From assembly GCA_017446685.1 (NCBI GenBank), contig JAFSQI010000123.1:1-41019 (forward strand): a stretch of 41,019 nt of DNA, read 5' to 3'. This document shows positions 16,859 to 25,547 of this stretch, piece after piece (the stretch's first letter is position 1; the number at the start of each line of letters is the position of its first letter). The position numbers were made by a program, and so were the translations under genes. This DNA is from Butyrivibrio sp. Its GTDB lineage: Bacteria > Bacillota > Clostridia > Lachnospirales > Lachnospiraceae. Under the pieces are notes generated by a model. It did not search any database and was not told where the DNA came from. It saw only the letters and a list, made by a program, of their open reading frames with translations.

Positions 16859-19109
16859 AAAATTCTATTATCCTATCTTTTAATCCTGTATATCGTTTAA
16901 GTTGTTCCTCATTTTCCACCATAGAATAAACAGTCTGGCTGTTTCCCAAAACACATACCGTGCTCTTCGCTCTTGTCACCGCTGTATAGAGAAGATTTCT
17001 GTTAAAAAGCATCCTGGGTCCACCCAAAAGAGGAATAATAACTGCAGGATACTCACTCCCCTGCGATTTATGAATTGTAATCGCATAAGAAAGCTCTATT
17101 TCATCAAGATCTGTAAAAGGATATCTCACCCTTCTGTGTTCATCATATTCAACCACTATATCCTGCGAATACTCATTTATTTCTTTTACAATTCCCATAT
17201 CTCCGTTAAATATTCCGGTTCCTGAATCTACTTGAATATCATACTTTCCTACAATTTCCCACTGTGCCTGATAATTGTTCCTAATCTGCATAACCTTATC
17301 GCCTTCACGGATTATCTGCTCACCATATAAATGCTCTTTTTTCCCTTTATCCGGAGGATTAAGATATTCCTGCAAAATAAGGTTGAGCTGAATAGCTCCT
17401 AAAGGTCCTTTTCTCATAGGAGTCAGAACCTGAATATCGTAAGGAGCAGCATTAACATATCCGGGAAGCTTGTCACGAATAAGCAGGATCATATGTTTAT
17501 ATATGACATTTGCGTCATTTCTCTCAAGAAAAAAGAAATCCTTGCTCTTATTATCAAGCACAGGCTTTTCCCCATTATGAATCCTATGGGCATTCATAAC
17601 AATATCGCTTTCTTCAGCCTGTCTAAATATTTTTTGAAGAATAATTGTGGAAAATTTGCCACTGTCTATCAGATCTTTCAGCACTTGTCCCGGTCCAACA
17701 CTTGGAAGCTGGGCACTATCACCTACCAAAATAAGATGGACTCCCGGAACCAAAGCTTTTAGAAGTGCATAAAAAAGATGAATATCCACCATAGACATCT
17801 CATCAATAATGATTGCGTCCGCTTCTAAGGGATTATCTCTGTTCCTTTCAAAGTGTGCGCCACTATGTCTGACAGAGTCATCATCACTGACCTGACCTGA
17901 TACTTCCAAAAGGCGGTGTATAGTCCTTGCTTCATATCCAGTTGCCTCAGTCATTCTTTTTGCTGCCCTTCCAGTAGGCGCTGCCAAAAGAATATCAAGT
18001 CCCTGAGATGCGTAATAATTTATTATCGTATTTATCGTAGTTGTCTTTCCGGTTCCTGGTCCTCCAGTAATAATAACTACCCCGTTGGCAATACTCTTTA
18101 TAACAGCTTCTCTTTGCAGTTCATCTAGCTCAATACCTCTTTTTTCCTCAATTGCAACTATTTGAGAAATATATCGCTCTCTCTCCTGTTCAGAAACCTC
18201 TTCAGAAACATTTAAATCGCACAGCATCGCTGCGCATCCCTGCTCCTCATAGTTGTAACTTGCCGCAAATATCTCATCATCTTTCTTGCAAACAAGTTTT
18301 TTTTCCATCATAAGATTTCCAATTTGAGTCTTAATATCCTCAGTTTCGATAACTGACTCAGGCCCCAAAGCAAGAATTTCCTTTGTTTTACTTATTAACC
18401 TATCTATCGGCAAATAAGTATTTCCGTCAAGTGAAGCCTGCAAAAGACAATACATAATTCCTGACTTTATTCTATATTCGGAATCAACTCTGATTCCCAC
18501 CTTACCGGCAATTTCATCTGCAGTTCGAAATCCAACTCCGCTTATATCATCCGCAAGCTGATATGGATTTTCTTTAATAATGCTGTAAATTCTGCTGCCA
18601 TATTTATTAAAAATCTTAACTGCAAGATTATTGCCTATACCATATTGCTGCAAAAATATCATAGCATCTCGCATCTCTCGTTTTTCAGCCATTTGCACAG
18701 CAATATCAATAGCTTTTTTCTCGCTTATTCCTTTTATTTCAACAAGTCTTTCCGGTTCATCTTCTATAATTCTGAAAGTCTCATCACCGAACTTTTTTAC
18801 TATTCTGGCCGCAAGTGCCTCCCCAACACCCTTAATTGCCCCTGATCCAAGATATCTTTGCATAGATACCGCATCATCAGGTAATGTTATCTTGAAATTC
18901 GCAATTTTAAACTGTTCACCATATACAGGATGCGTAATAAAAACTCCTTCTATTTCCAGAGTATCACCCACATCGGCATCCTTAAAATTTCCGGTACAGA
19001 CTATTTCCTCTTCATCAGTTACAAGATTTGCCACCCCATAACCATTCTCAGCATTTTTAAAAATAAAATGTTCTATATATCCTTTAATTTTCTTTTCTTC
19101 ATTTTCCAT
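16836..19109 (-). CDS. recD2: RecD2-type ATP-dependent DNA helicase
   Basis: This SF1B 5'-3' helicase (757 residues) belongs to the RecD/TraA group found without RecBC. It has an N-terminal OB-like region (KGYIEHFIFKNAENGYGV), tandem helix-hairpin-helix motifs (about 90-205, including GVGEALAARIVKKFG and GVGFRTADEIAGKVG), Walker A GGPGTGKT near 350, DEMSMVD as Walker B, GDSAQLPSVGPG, and the C-terminal motif VI region with LSYAITIHKSQGSEYPAV and LLYTAVTRAK. It acts in DNA repair and replication-fork maintenance. Two ATGs are possible, 19118 and 19109. The second is preferred because a perfect TATAAT overlaps the first. Neither has a ribosome binding site. It heads the ten-gene run down to the DUF3048 gene. 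Confidence 0.92.
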   Translation of the reverse strand: MENEEKKIKGYIEHFIFKNAENGYGVANLVTDEEEIVCTGNFKDADVGDTLEIEGVFITHPVYGEQFKIANFKITLPDDAVSMQRYLGSGAIKGVGEALAARIVKKFGDETFRIIEDEPERLVEIKGISEKKAIDIAVQMAEKREMRDAMIFLQQYGIGNNLAVKIFNKYGSRIYSIIKENPYQLADDISGVGFRTADEIAGKVGIRVDSEYRIKSGIMYCLLQASLDGNTYLPIDRLISKTKEILALGPESVIETEDIKTQIGNLMMEKKLVCKKDDEIFAASYNYEEQGCAAMLCDLNVSEEVSEQERERYISQIVAIEEKRGIELDELQREAVIKSIANGVVIITGGPGTGKTTTINTIINYYASQGLDILLAAPTGRAAKRMTEATGYEARTIHRLLEVSGQVSDDDSVRHSGAHFERNRDNPLEADAIIIDEMSMVDIHLFYALLKALVPGVHLILVGDSAQLPSVGPGQVLKDLIDSGKFSTIILQKIFRQAEESDIVMNAHRIHNGEKPVLDNKSKDFFFLERNDANVIYKHMILLIRDKLPGYVNAAPYDIQVLTPMRKGPLGAIQLNLILQEYLNPPDKGKKEHLYGEQIIREGDKVMQIRNNYQAQWEIVGKYDIQVDSGTGIFNGDMGIVKEINEYSQDIVVEYDEHRRVRYPFTDLDEIELSYAITIHKSQGSEYPAVIIPLLGGPRMLFNRNLLYTAVTRAKSTVCVLGNSQTVYSMVENEEQLKRYTGLKDRIIEFFDAAEVE

Positions 19110-19116
19110 ACTAGGC

Positions 19117-19125
19117 ATTATAACA
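19117..19125 (-). promoter_or_regulatory. Extended -10 overlapping the recD2 start region
   Basis: The minus strand reads TGTTATAAT, a consensus TATAAT preceded by TGn. It ends seven bases before the ATG at 19109. No good -35 is found, because the preceding bases belong to the flgJ terminator. Initiation at the A of that ATG would give a leaderless mRNA. Confidence 0.45.
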
Positions 19126-19128
19126 CAT

Positions 19129-19176
19129 AAAAAAGCGCATAATTCTTAAGTTTTCTTAAGAATCATACGCTTTTTT
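19129..19176. terminator. Terminator between flgJ and recD2
   Basis: A long imperfect stem joins AAAAAAGCGCATAATTCTTAAG-type sequence with its complement at 19155-19176 around TTTT; the inner CTTAAG arms and outer GCG/CGC pairs match. T-runs occur on both strands. It ends the flagellar transcript and stops only about ten bases before recD2. Confidence 0.88.
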
Positions 19177-19192
19177 GAATATTTTTCATCTT

Positions 19193-19600
19193 TTACTTGT
19201 CAGTAGCTGTATCTGCCTGCGTTTCAACCGTAGGGATATCGTAATTGCGTTTAAGATTTTCATATAACATCTGTGCAAATCCATTACTTTGAGTTTCAAC
19301 AGAAGTCTCACAGATATCCTGAAGCGTTTCGCCTTTAAAATAATCTACCAACGTACTTGTCGAATTATCTCCAGTCTCTGGCTTTATTGCATCAACTGAC
19401 TTTTGCATTTCTTTAAACATTTGTTCAAGAAAATATGCTTCAAAGCTTTTACATGCCGCCCATAATTCATCTTCTGATGACTTGGATGATACATTCGAAA
19501 TTTTATTTTTTACCAGTTCTGCACTTGCATTTTTACTTTCACTTGCCGCATATTCAGTTAAAGCACTTGCATTAAGTCCCGATAGCTCAACTCCTGCCAT
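19193..19600 (-). CDS. flgJ: FlgJ-type rod-binding protein
   Basis: This 135-residue protein carries the rod-binding domain of FlgJ. Its core is ELWAACKSFEAYFLEQMFKEMQKSV followed by a loop and FKGETLQDICETSVETQSNGFAQMLYENL. The muramidase domain present in FlgJ of Proteobacteria is missing, as is usual in Firmicutes. The protein is expected to act at the flagellar rod outside the membrane, probably as a rod cap or scaffold, so peptidoglycan cutting must be done by another enzyme. AGGGGGT is found five bases before the ATG. It lies 28 bases after the flgG-like gene and ends at a strong terminator. Confidence 0.85.
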   Translation of the reverse strand: MAGVELSGLNASALTEYAASESKNASAELVKNKISNVSSKSSEDELWAACKSFEAYFLEQMFKEMQKSVDAIKPETGDNSTSTLVDYFKGETLQDICETSVETQSNGFAQMLYENLKRNYDIPTVETQADTATDK

Positions 19601-19628
19601 AATTACCCCCTAGAATCGCATAATCATT

Positions 19629-20462
19629 TTATCTCTTTAAACTATTGGCCGTCTGCATCATCTCATCCGTAGTCTGAATAGCTGTTGAATTCATTTCATA
19701 GGCTCTTTGAGCAACAATAAGATTTACCATTTCTGTTGCAACATTAACATTTGAACCCTCTAAGTATCCCTGAATTATTGAGCTTCTTCTGATATTATTT
19801 GCTGCGTTTGCTTCCGGAATAGCTGCACCACTTGCTGCAGTCTGCCTCCAAGCCGCACTTCCCACCCTCTCAAGTCCTTCTCTGTTAGGGAATTGCCACA
19901 ATCCAATCTGTAATCCATTGACTTGCTGCGGAACTCCTTCAGCATCAGGATAATAAATCTTTCCATCTTCATCAATAGTTATACGACTAGCTACCAGATT
20001 TCCCGTAACTCTAATTTCTGCATTATTTGTACTAAGCACTTTATTTCCTTCAGCAGTAGTCAGCACCAGATCTGTACTTCCGTTTCCAGCTAATGCCCAT
20101 GTAAAGTTACCATTTCTTGTGTATAACCTTGTTGTTCCGTCAGTATCTAAATAACTAAAGAAACCATCTCCACTTATAGCCATTCCAGCCGGATTATCAC
20201 TATTTAAAAGAGATCCCTGACTAAAATACTGATTTATCGATGATGTTCGCACACCAAGTCCTACCTGCGAAGTAACAGGTTTAGGATCTCCATTTGCCGT
20301 AGTTGTTACAGTTTGAAGTTCCTGATAGAGCAATGATTTGAATTGAGCCCCCTGCGCCTTATATCCTGTAGTATTTACATTAGCAAGGTTATTAGAAATT
20401 GTGTCAACATTAGTCTGCTGAGCATTCATTCCGGTTGCTGCTGACCAAAGACTTCTTACCAT
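19629..20462 (-). CDS. flgG: Flagellar hook-basal body protein, FlgG/FlhP type
   Basis: This rod protein has 277 residues. The N-terminal rod signature is complete (LWSAATGMNAQQTNVDTISNNLANVNTTGYK). The middle holds AISGDGFF, and the C-terminal motif NVATEMVNLIVAQRAYEMNSTAIQTTDEMMQTANSL matches the FlgG/FlgE family. The protein assembles in the distal rod after export by the flagellar type III apparatus. The reading frame opens with GTG at 20468, but the ATG at 20462 has GGAGG five bases upstream and gives MVRSLWSAATGM. A terminator separates it from the preceding flgF-like gene, so it may also use its own promoter (candidate at 20530-20557). Position after mbl suggests equivalence with B. 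subtilis flhP. Confidence 0.92.
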   Translation of the reverse strand: MVRSLWSAATGMNAQQTNVDTISNNLANVNTTGYKAQGAQFKSLLYQELQTVTTTANGDPKPVTSQVGLGVRTSSINQYFSQGSLLNSDNPAGMAISGDGFFSYLDTDGTTRLYTRNGNFTWALAGNGSTDLVLTTAEGNKVLSTNNAEIRVTGNLVASRITIDEDGKIYYPDAEGVPQQVNGLQIGLWQFPNREGLERVGSAAWRQTAASGAAIPEANAANNIRRSSIIQGYLEGSNVNVATEMVNLIVAQRAYEMNSTAIQTTDEMMQTANSLKR

Positions 20463-20529
20463 AAGCACCTCCGAATAAAAATATGTCTTTTTTCACAAAA
20501 CATTTTATAAAAAAATTTCTTCTTACTTT

Positions 20530-20557
20530 GTATCGGACAATAGCTTAAATAGAATTA
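20530..20557 (-). promoter_or_regulatory. Possible sigma-28 promoter before flgG
   Basis: On the minus strand TAAT (20554-20557) is followed after 17 bases by CCGATAC (20530-20536). The sigma-28/SigD consensus is TAAA, 15-16 bases, CCGATAT. It has one mismatch in each element and slightly long spacing, so it is only a candidate. Confidence 0.35.
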
Positions 20558-20575
20558 TAAAAAAAATATAAAAAA

Positions 20576-20615
20576 ACAAAAATAATACTCCGGACAATAA
20601 ACATTGCCGGAGTAT
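20576..20615 (-). terminator. Terminator between the flgF-like and flgG-like genes
   Basis: ATACTCCGG (20585-20593) pairs with CCGGAGTAT (20607-20615), with extra CAAT/ATTG pairing inside. On the minus strand it is followed by TATTTTTG. The two flagellar genes are therefore at least partly separate transcripts. Confidence 0.75.
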
Positions 20616-20625
20616 GTCTTTTAAA

Positions 20626-21456
20626 TTATAGTCTTCCAAGCTGATTAACAGCTATATCCAGTGTTTCATCCACTGTAGTTATCATACGCTGATTTGTATC
20701 ATAGTTTCTCTGAACTGCAATCATTGTAACCATCTCATCTACAACAGAAACATTGGATTGCTCCAAAAAACCTGAATAAACAGAATACTGAACATTATCT
20801 ACAGGTTCAGCTCCATCAACCGGAATATACAAATTCTCACCATAATGTTCAAGATTATCATAGCTAATTCTGCCATCTTTGTGTGTTGTTTTTTCAAAAT
20901 CAAACACACCTACTCTGGCAACTACTGCTCCATCCTGAATTATATCGCCCAAAGTATTGATTGTAACCGGAAGATTAGGATTAATCTGTATATGTGCACC
21001 ATCGGCAGTTAATACAAAATCACCATCCTGTGTTACAAGAACACCTTCGTTTGTAAGTGTAAAATTACCATCTCTGGTATACATTGTATTGGTAACATCT
21101 GCAGAATCACGCTCAATATTAACAGCCTTATTGGTATACTCAACACCAAAAAAGCCATTTCCACTGATTGCGAGGTCAAAGGTATTATTCGTTTCCTTCA
21201 TTGGACCCTCAGTCCAATCAACATATCCTTCGCCGATTTTCACACCGGGATTTATTATTCCAAGCCCCCTTGCAGTATGTGGAGCATCTGTGTAGTCTTT
21301 TATCTTAAGCGCAAGCTGATCACTAAAAGCCTGTGATGTTGCGCCCTCTTTTTTGTAACCATTCGTATTGGCATTTGCAAGATTATTAGTTAGCACATCC
21401 ATTCTGTGCTGTTCATTCAACATACCCGTGTAAGCAGTGTAAAGACCTTTAACCAT
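20626..21456 (-). CDS. flgF: Flagellar hook-basal body protein, FlgF/FlhO type
   Basis: A second rod/hook family protein, of 276 residues. It has the N-terminal motif LYTAYTGMLNEQHRMDVLTNNLANANTNGYK, a central DLAISGNGFFGVEY and the C-terminal VSVVDEMVTMIAVQRNYDTNQRMITTVDETLD. Its place directly after mbl and before a second such gene mirrors B. subtilis mbl-flhO-flhP, so it is probably the FlhO/FlgF-like proximal rod protein; FlgF and FlgG are hard to separate by eye. The frame opens at 21471, but those codons include the GAGGGG ribosome binding site used by the ATG at 21456. It lies 33 bases after mbl and is followed by a terminator. Confidence 0.88.
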   Translation of the reverse strand: MVKGLYTAYTGMLNEQHRMDVLTNNLANANTNGYKKEGATSQAFSDQLALKIKDYTDAPHTARGLGIINPGVKIGEGYVDWTEGPMKETNNTFDLAISGNGFFGVEYTNKAVNIERDSADVTNTMYTRDGNFTLTNEGVLVTQDGDFVLTADGAHIQINPNLPVTINTLGDIIQDGAVVARVGVFDFEKTTHKDGRISYDNLEHYGENLYIPVDGAEPVDNVQYSVYSGFLEQSNVSVVDEMVTMIAVQRNYDTNQRMITTVDETLDIAVNQLGRL

Positions 21457-21489
21457 ACAAATACCCCTCAAATGATTGCAGGCAATACA

Positions 21490-22482
21490 TCAATCCTCGT
21501 GATAGCCTACAATAAACTCCACATAACGACCAGTTCCAATTGCAACAGCAGTCATAGGATCTTCGGCAGTCATAGTATTAATTCCTGTCTTTGAGTAGAT
21601 AAGATCTTCAAGTCCTCTTAGAAGTGCACCACCACCCGTAAGAACAATTCCTCTGTCAGCTATATCAGCAGCCAGTTCTGGAGGAGTATTCTCAAGAACG
21701 CTGTGAATAGCTTCAATTATCTGTGCTGTAGGTTCTCTAAGTGCCTCTTCTGTTTCCTCAGATGATACTCTTACAGTCTTAGGAAGACCTGTAACAAGGT
21801 TTCTTCCTCTGACATCCATGAAATCATCCTCAGCTCGTGGATATGCTGACCCGATCTTAATCTTGATATCCTCTGCTGTTCTATCACCAATGAGAAGATT
21901 ATGCTTCTTTCTCATGTAGCGCACAATAGCCTCATCAAAATCATCACCGGCAACCTTCACAGATGTGCTTACTACTGTTCCTCCAAGAGATATAACTGCA
22001 ATATCAGATGTACCGCCACCTATATCAACAATCATATTTCCGCAGGGTTTTGTAATATCAATTCCTGCACCGATAGCAGCTGCAATAGGTTCCTCAATAG
22101 TCTTTACATCTCTTGCCCCGCAAAGTCTTGTTGCGTCTTCAACAGCCTTTTTCTCAACTTCTGTTGCTCCGCTGGGAACACAAACAGCTATAAAAGGTTT
22201 ACGATGAATTCTGCGTCCAATAGCCTTTTTGATGAAATATCTCATCATCTGTTCCGTAATCTTATAATTAGAGATAACGCCCTGTCTAAGAGGTCTTACT
22301 GCCACAATGTTTCCAGGTGTTCTACCAAGCATAAGCCTGGCATCTTCACCTATAGCCTTAATTTCCTCTGTATCTCTGTCATAAGCCACAACAGATGGTT
22401 CTTTTAAAACAACGCCTTTGCCTCTAATATATACAAGTACAGAGGCTGTACCTAAATCAATTCCTATATCTGCGTACTGCAT
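21490..22482 (-). CDS. mbl: MreB/Mbl rod-shape actin homologue
   Basis: The protein (330 residues) is a bacterial actin that forms membrane-bound filaments guiding lateral wall synthesis. Phosphate-1 is seen in DIGIDLGTASVLVYI, phosphate-2 in MIVDIGGGTSDIAVISLGG, and the adenosine motif in GIVLTGGGALLRGL; GRTPGNIVAVRPL is family-typical. The assignment to Mbl rather than MreB rests on the two flhO/flhP-like genes directly downstream, as in B. subtilis, because no mreC or mreD is present. The ATG at 22482 is preferred over the frame opening at 22518, since it starts where the family starts. AAGGGG lies about eleven bases upstream, a rather long spacing. Confidence 0.93.
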   Translation of the reverse strand: MQYADIGIDLGTASVLVYIRGKGVVLKEPSVVAYDRDTEEIKAIGEDARLMLGRTPGNIVAVRPLRQGVISNYKITEQMMRYFIKKAIGRRIHRKPFIAVCVPSGATEVEKKAVEDATRLCGARDVKTIEEPIAAAIGAGIDITKPCGNMIVDIGGGTSDIAVISLGGTVVSTSVKVAGDDFDEAIVRYMRKKHNLLIGDRTAEDIKIKIGSAYPRAEDDFMDVRGRNLVTGLPKTVRVSSEETEEALREPTAQIIEAIHSVLENTPPELAADIADRGIVLTGGGALLRGLEDLIYSKTGINTMTAEDPMTAVAIGTGRYVEFIVGYHED

Positions 22483-22593
22483 ATTACTAAGTACCCCTTT
22501 CAAATGAAAACAAAACAATATTTGTTCTGAAATTTATCGCATAATATCATTGCAATTATAAACCAAATCAAAAATATTGAAAAGGGGTCTGAA

Positions 22594-22612
22594 ATATAAT
22601 CACAGATTATAT
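22594..22612 (-). other. AT-rich hairpin after uvrA
   Basis: ATATAATC (22594-22601) pairs perfectly with GATTATAT (22605-22612) around ACA. It lies 17 bases beyond the uvrA stop. The stem has few GC pairs and no good T-run on the minus strand, so it is at best a weak terminator. Confidence 0.35.
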
Positions 22613-22628
22613 CGGCACATTTGTATAA

Positions 22629-25547
22629 TTACTTTAGCATTTTTTTGATATATGCTCCTGTATAGGATTTTTTGCACTTTGCAACCTCTTCGGGAGTCCC
22701 CTGTACAACTACTGTTCCTCCTTTTGATCCACCTTCAGGCCCCATGTCTATGATATAATCACCTGTTTTTATTACATCAAGATTATGTTCAATGACAACA
22801 ACTGTATTACCCTGATCTACCAGCTTGTGCATGATCTTAACAAGCTTTTGAACATCCGCAAAATGAAGACCTGTAGTAGGCTCATCAAGAATATATACAG
22901 TTTTACCTGTTCCCACTTTACTAAGCTCTGTAGCAAGCTTGATTCTCTGAGCCTCACCACCGGAAAGCTCTGTACTTGGCTGTCCAAGCTTTACATAACC
23001 AAGACCCACATCGTAAAGTGTCTGAATCTTACGCTTTATTGTCTTAACATTTTCAAAGAAGACAAGTGCCTCTTCAACAGTCATATCAAGGACATCATAT
23101 ATGCTCTTTCCCTTGTATTTAACTTCCAGAGTTTCATGATTGTAACGCTTTCCACCGCAAACTTCGCATGGAACATATACATCAGGAAGGAAATGCATCT
23201 CAATTTTTATTATTCCATCACCGCCACAGGCTTCACATCTTCCGCCTTTAACGTTAAAAGAAAATCTGCCTTTCTTGTACCCTCTTGCCTTTGCATCCTG
23301 AGTTCCCGCAAAAAGATCTCTTATCATATCAAAAACACCGGTATAGGTTGCCGGATTAGACCTTGGAGTTCTTCCTATTGGAGATTGATCGATTGCAATA
23401 ACTTTATCAACCTGTTCAAGTCCCTCTATACCCTTGTGTTTTCCAGGTATACACCTTGCTCTGTTAAGTTCCTTTGCAAGATGTTTATATAAAATTTCAT
23501 TAACAAGAGAGCTCTTACCCGAGCCCGATACCCCTGTCACAATTGTCATAACACCAAGCGGTATATTTACATCTATATTTTTTAAATTATTTTCACATGC
23601 ACCGATAACTTTCATGAATCCGGTAGGCGTTCTTCTTACGGAAGGCACTTCTATCTTTAATTTGCCGGACAAATACTGGCCAGTAACAGATTCCTTGACC
23701 TTCATGATTTCTTCAGCAGTTCCTACCGCAACAATTTTACCACCGTGCGAACCAGCCCCCGGGCCGACATCAACGATATAGTCAGCTGCTCTCATTGTAT
23801 CTTCATCATGTTCAACAACTATAAGGGTATTACCAAGATCCCTCAGATTCTTTAATGTATTAAGAAGCTTATCATTATCCCTTTGATGAAGTCCGATACT
23901 AGGCTCATCAAGAATATAACATACTCCGCACAAACCGGAGCCAATCTGAGTTGCCAGTCTGATTCTCTGAGCTTCTCCACCTGAAAGAGTCCCGGTTGCT
24001 CTTGAAAGCGATAGATAATCAAGTCCTACATCAATAAGGAATCCTACTCTCGCTCTTATCTCTTTTAACACCTGGGCACCAATAACCATTTGATGCTCCG
24101 ACAAATTAAGATTTTCAAGATACTCATGTAATTCACCTATAGACATGGATGTTATCTCAAAAATATTTTTATTATCTATAGTTACAGCAAGTGACTCTTT
24201 TTTAAGTCTCTGTCCTCCGCAAAGCTGACAGGGAGTAATTCTCATATATTCCTCGTACTCAGCTTTGGCAGTTTCAGAGAATGTTTCTTTATAACGCTGC
24301 TCAACATTCTTGATAAGTCCGTCAAAAAGAATTGGATAATCACCTACACCTCTGCTGCCTTCATAATGCACATTTACCGTCTTATCAGCTCCATGTATAA
24401 GCATATGTCTTACATTTTCCGGAAGATCCTCATAAGGTGTATCAAGGCTGAATTTGTATGCTTTTGCCAAAGCCTTCAATGTAGCATTGGTAAAGCTTCC
24501 TTCTTTATTGGAAGACTGCCAGCCCATAACAGTAATACAGCCCTCATTGATAGAAAGCTTCTTATCCGGAATCATGAGGTCTTCATCAAATTCCATCTTG
24601 TAGCCAAGTCCAAAGCAATCAGGACAGGCACCAAACGGATTATTGAATGAAAAGCTTCTAGGCTCGATTTCCGCGATACTCACACCACAATCAGGGCAGG
24701 CAAAATTCTGGCTAAAGCTCAGTTCCTCCCCATCTACAACATCTACAATAAGAAGTCCTTCAGCAAGTGCAAGTGCATTTTCAACCGAATCTGTAAGTCT
24801 CCTTCTAAGATTCTCGTTATCTTCATGGACCACTATTCGGTCTACAATTATTTCGATAGAATGTTTGATATTTTTATCAAGCTTTATCTCTTCCGAAAGA
24901 TCATATTGACTTCCATCAATCCTGGCTCTTACATATCCGGCCCTCTTTGCTCTGTCGAGTGTTTTTACATGTTCTCCCTTCTTTCCTCTTACAACAGGAG
25001 CAAGAATCTGAAGCTTCGTTCCCTCTCCGAGAGCAATTATCTGGTCACACATCTCATCTACTGTCTGTCTTCTGATTTCTCTTCCGCAATTAGGACAATG
25101 CGGAATACCTATTCTGGCATACAAAAGTCTGAAATGATCATATATTTCAGTAACTGTTCCAACTGTAGACCTTGGGTTTTTGTTAGTTGATTTCTGATCA
25201 ATTGAAATTGTAGGAGAAAGGCCTTCAATTCTCTCTACATTAGGCTTGTCCATCTGTCCCAAAAACATTCTGGCGTATGAAGACAAAGATTCCATGTATC
25301 TTCTTTGTCCTTCTGCAAAAATTGTGTCAAACGCAAGAGAAGACTTTCCGGAACCCGATAGTCCTGTAAATACAGTAAGTGTTTCTCTTGGTATCTTTAC
25401 ACTTACATTTTTCAGATTATGTTCATTGGCACCACGAACTCTTATATAATCATGAATATCAGAAGGAAGAATCCTCTTTGTCGTGGTATTCTTTTTTGTC
25501 ATTCTGCTATTTTCTGGCATTTGCTTCACCGAATCCTTTTTAATCAC
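22629..25547 (-). CDS. uvrA: UvrABC excision repair subunit A
   Basis: UvrA (972 residues) is the damage-recognition ATPase of nucleotide excision repair, loading UvrB at lesions. It contains two ABC modules: Walker [10 protein letters not shown] near 62 and GVSGSGKSS in the second half, each with LSGGEAQRI signatures. Zinc-finger cysteines are present in [12 protein letters not shown]...CPDC and in CEACGGDGI...[10 protein letters not shown]. The longest start is GTG at 25547, which overlaps the uvrB stop by four bases (GTGA). ATGs at codons 10 and 16 are alternatives, and the first 30 or so residues before [15 protein letters not shown] look like an extension of uncertain reality. It is expressed with uvrB from the LexA-linked promoter. 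Confidence 0.95.
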   Translation of the reverse strand: MIKKDSVKQMPENSRMTKKNTTTKRILPSDIHDYIRVRGANEHNLKNVSVKIPRETLTVFTGLSGSGKSSLAFDTIFAEGQRRYMESLSSYARMFLGQMDKPNVERIEGLSPTISIDQKSTNKNPRSTVGTVTEIYDHFRLLYARIGIPHCPNCGREIRRQTVDEMCDQIIALGEGTKLQILAPVVRGKKGEHVKTLDRAKRAGYVRARIDGSQYDLSEEIKLDKNIKHSIEIIVDRIVVHEDNENLRRRLTDSVENALALAEGLLIVDVVDGEELSFSQNFACPDCGVSIAEIEPRSFSFNNPFGACPDCFGLGYKMEFDEDLMIPDKKLSINEGCITVMGWQSSNKEGSFTNATLKALAKAYKFSLDTPYEDLPENVRHMLIHGADKTVNVHYEGSRGVGDYPILFDGLIKNVEQRYKETFSETAKAEYEEYMRITPCQLCGGQRLKKESLAVTIDNKNIFEITSMSIGELHEYLENLNLSEHQMVIGAQVLKEIRARVGFLIDVGLDYLSLSRATGTLSGGEAQRIRLATQIGSGLCGVCYILDEPSIGLHQRDNDKLLNTLKNLRDLGNTLIVVEHDEDTMRAADYIVDVGPGAGSHGGKIVAVGTAEEIMKVKESVTGQYLSGKLKIEVPSVRRTPTGFMKVIGACENNLKNIDVNIPLGVMTIVTGVSGSGKSSLVNEILYKHLAKELNRARCIPGKHKGIEGLEQVDKVIAIDQSPIGRTPRSNPATYTGVFDMIRDLFAGTQDAKARGYKKGRFSFNVKGGRCEACGGDGIIKIEMHFLPDVYVPCEVCGGKRYNHETLEVKYKGKSIYDVLDMTVEEALVFFENVKTIKRKIQTLYDVGLGYVKLGQPSTELSGGEAQRIKLATELSKVGTGKTVYILDEPTTGLHFADVQKLVKIMHKLVDQGNTVVVIEHNLDVIKTGDYIIDMGPEGGSKGGTVVVQGTPEEVAKCKKSYTGAYIKKMLK

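Noticed and set aside
21490-22482. Cell-shape operon mreBCD
   Set aside because: Neither mreC nor mreD follows; the downstream genes are flagellar, fitting mbl instead.
22785-23492. 235-residue plus-strand frame inside uvrA
   Set aside because: It is entirely antisense to conserved UvrA motifs and has no domain or start signal.
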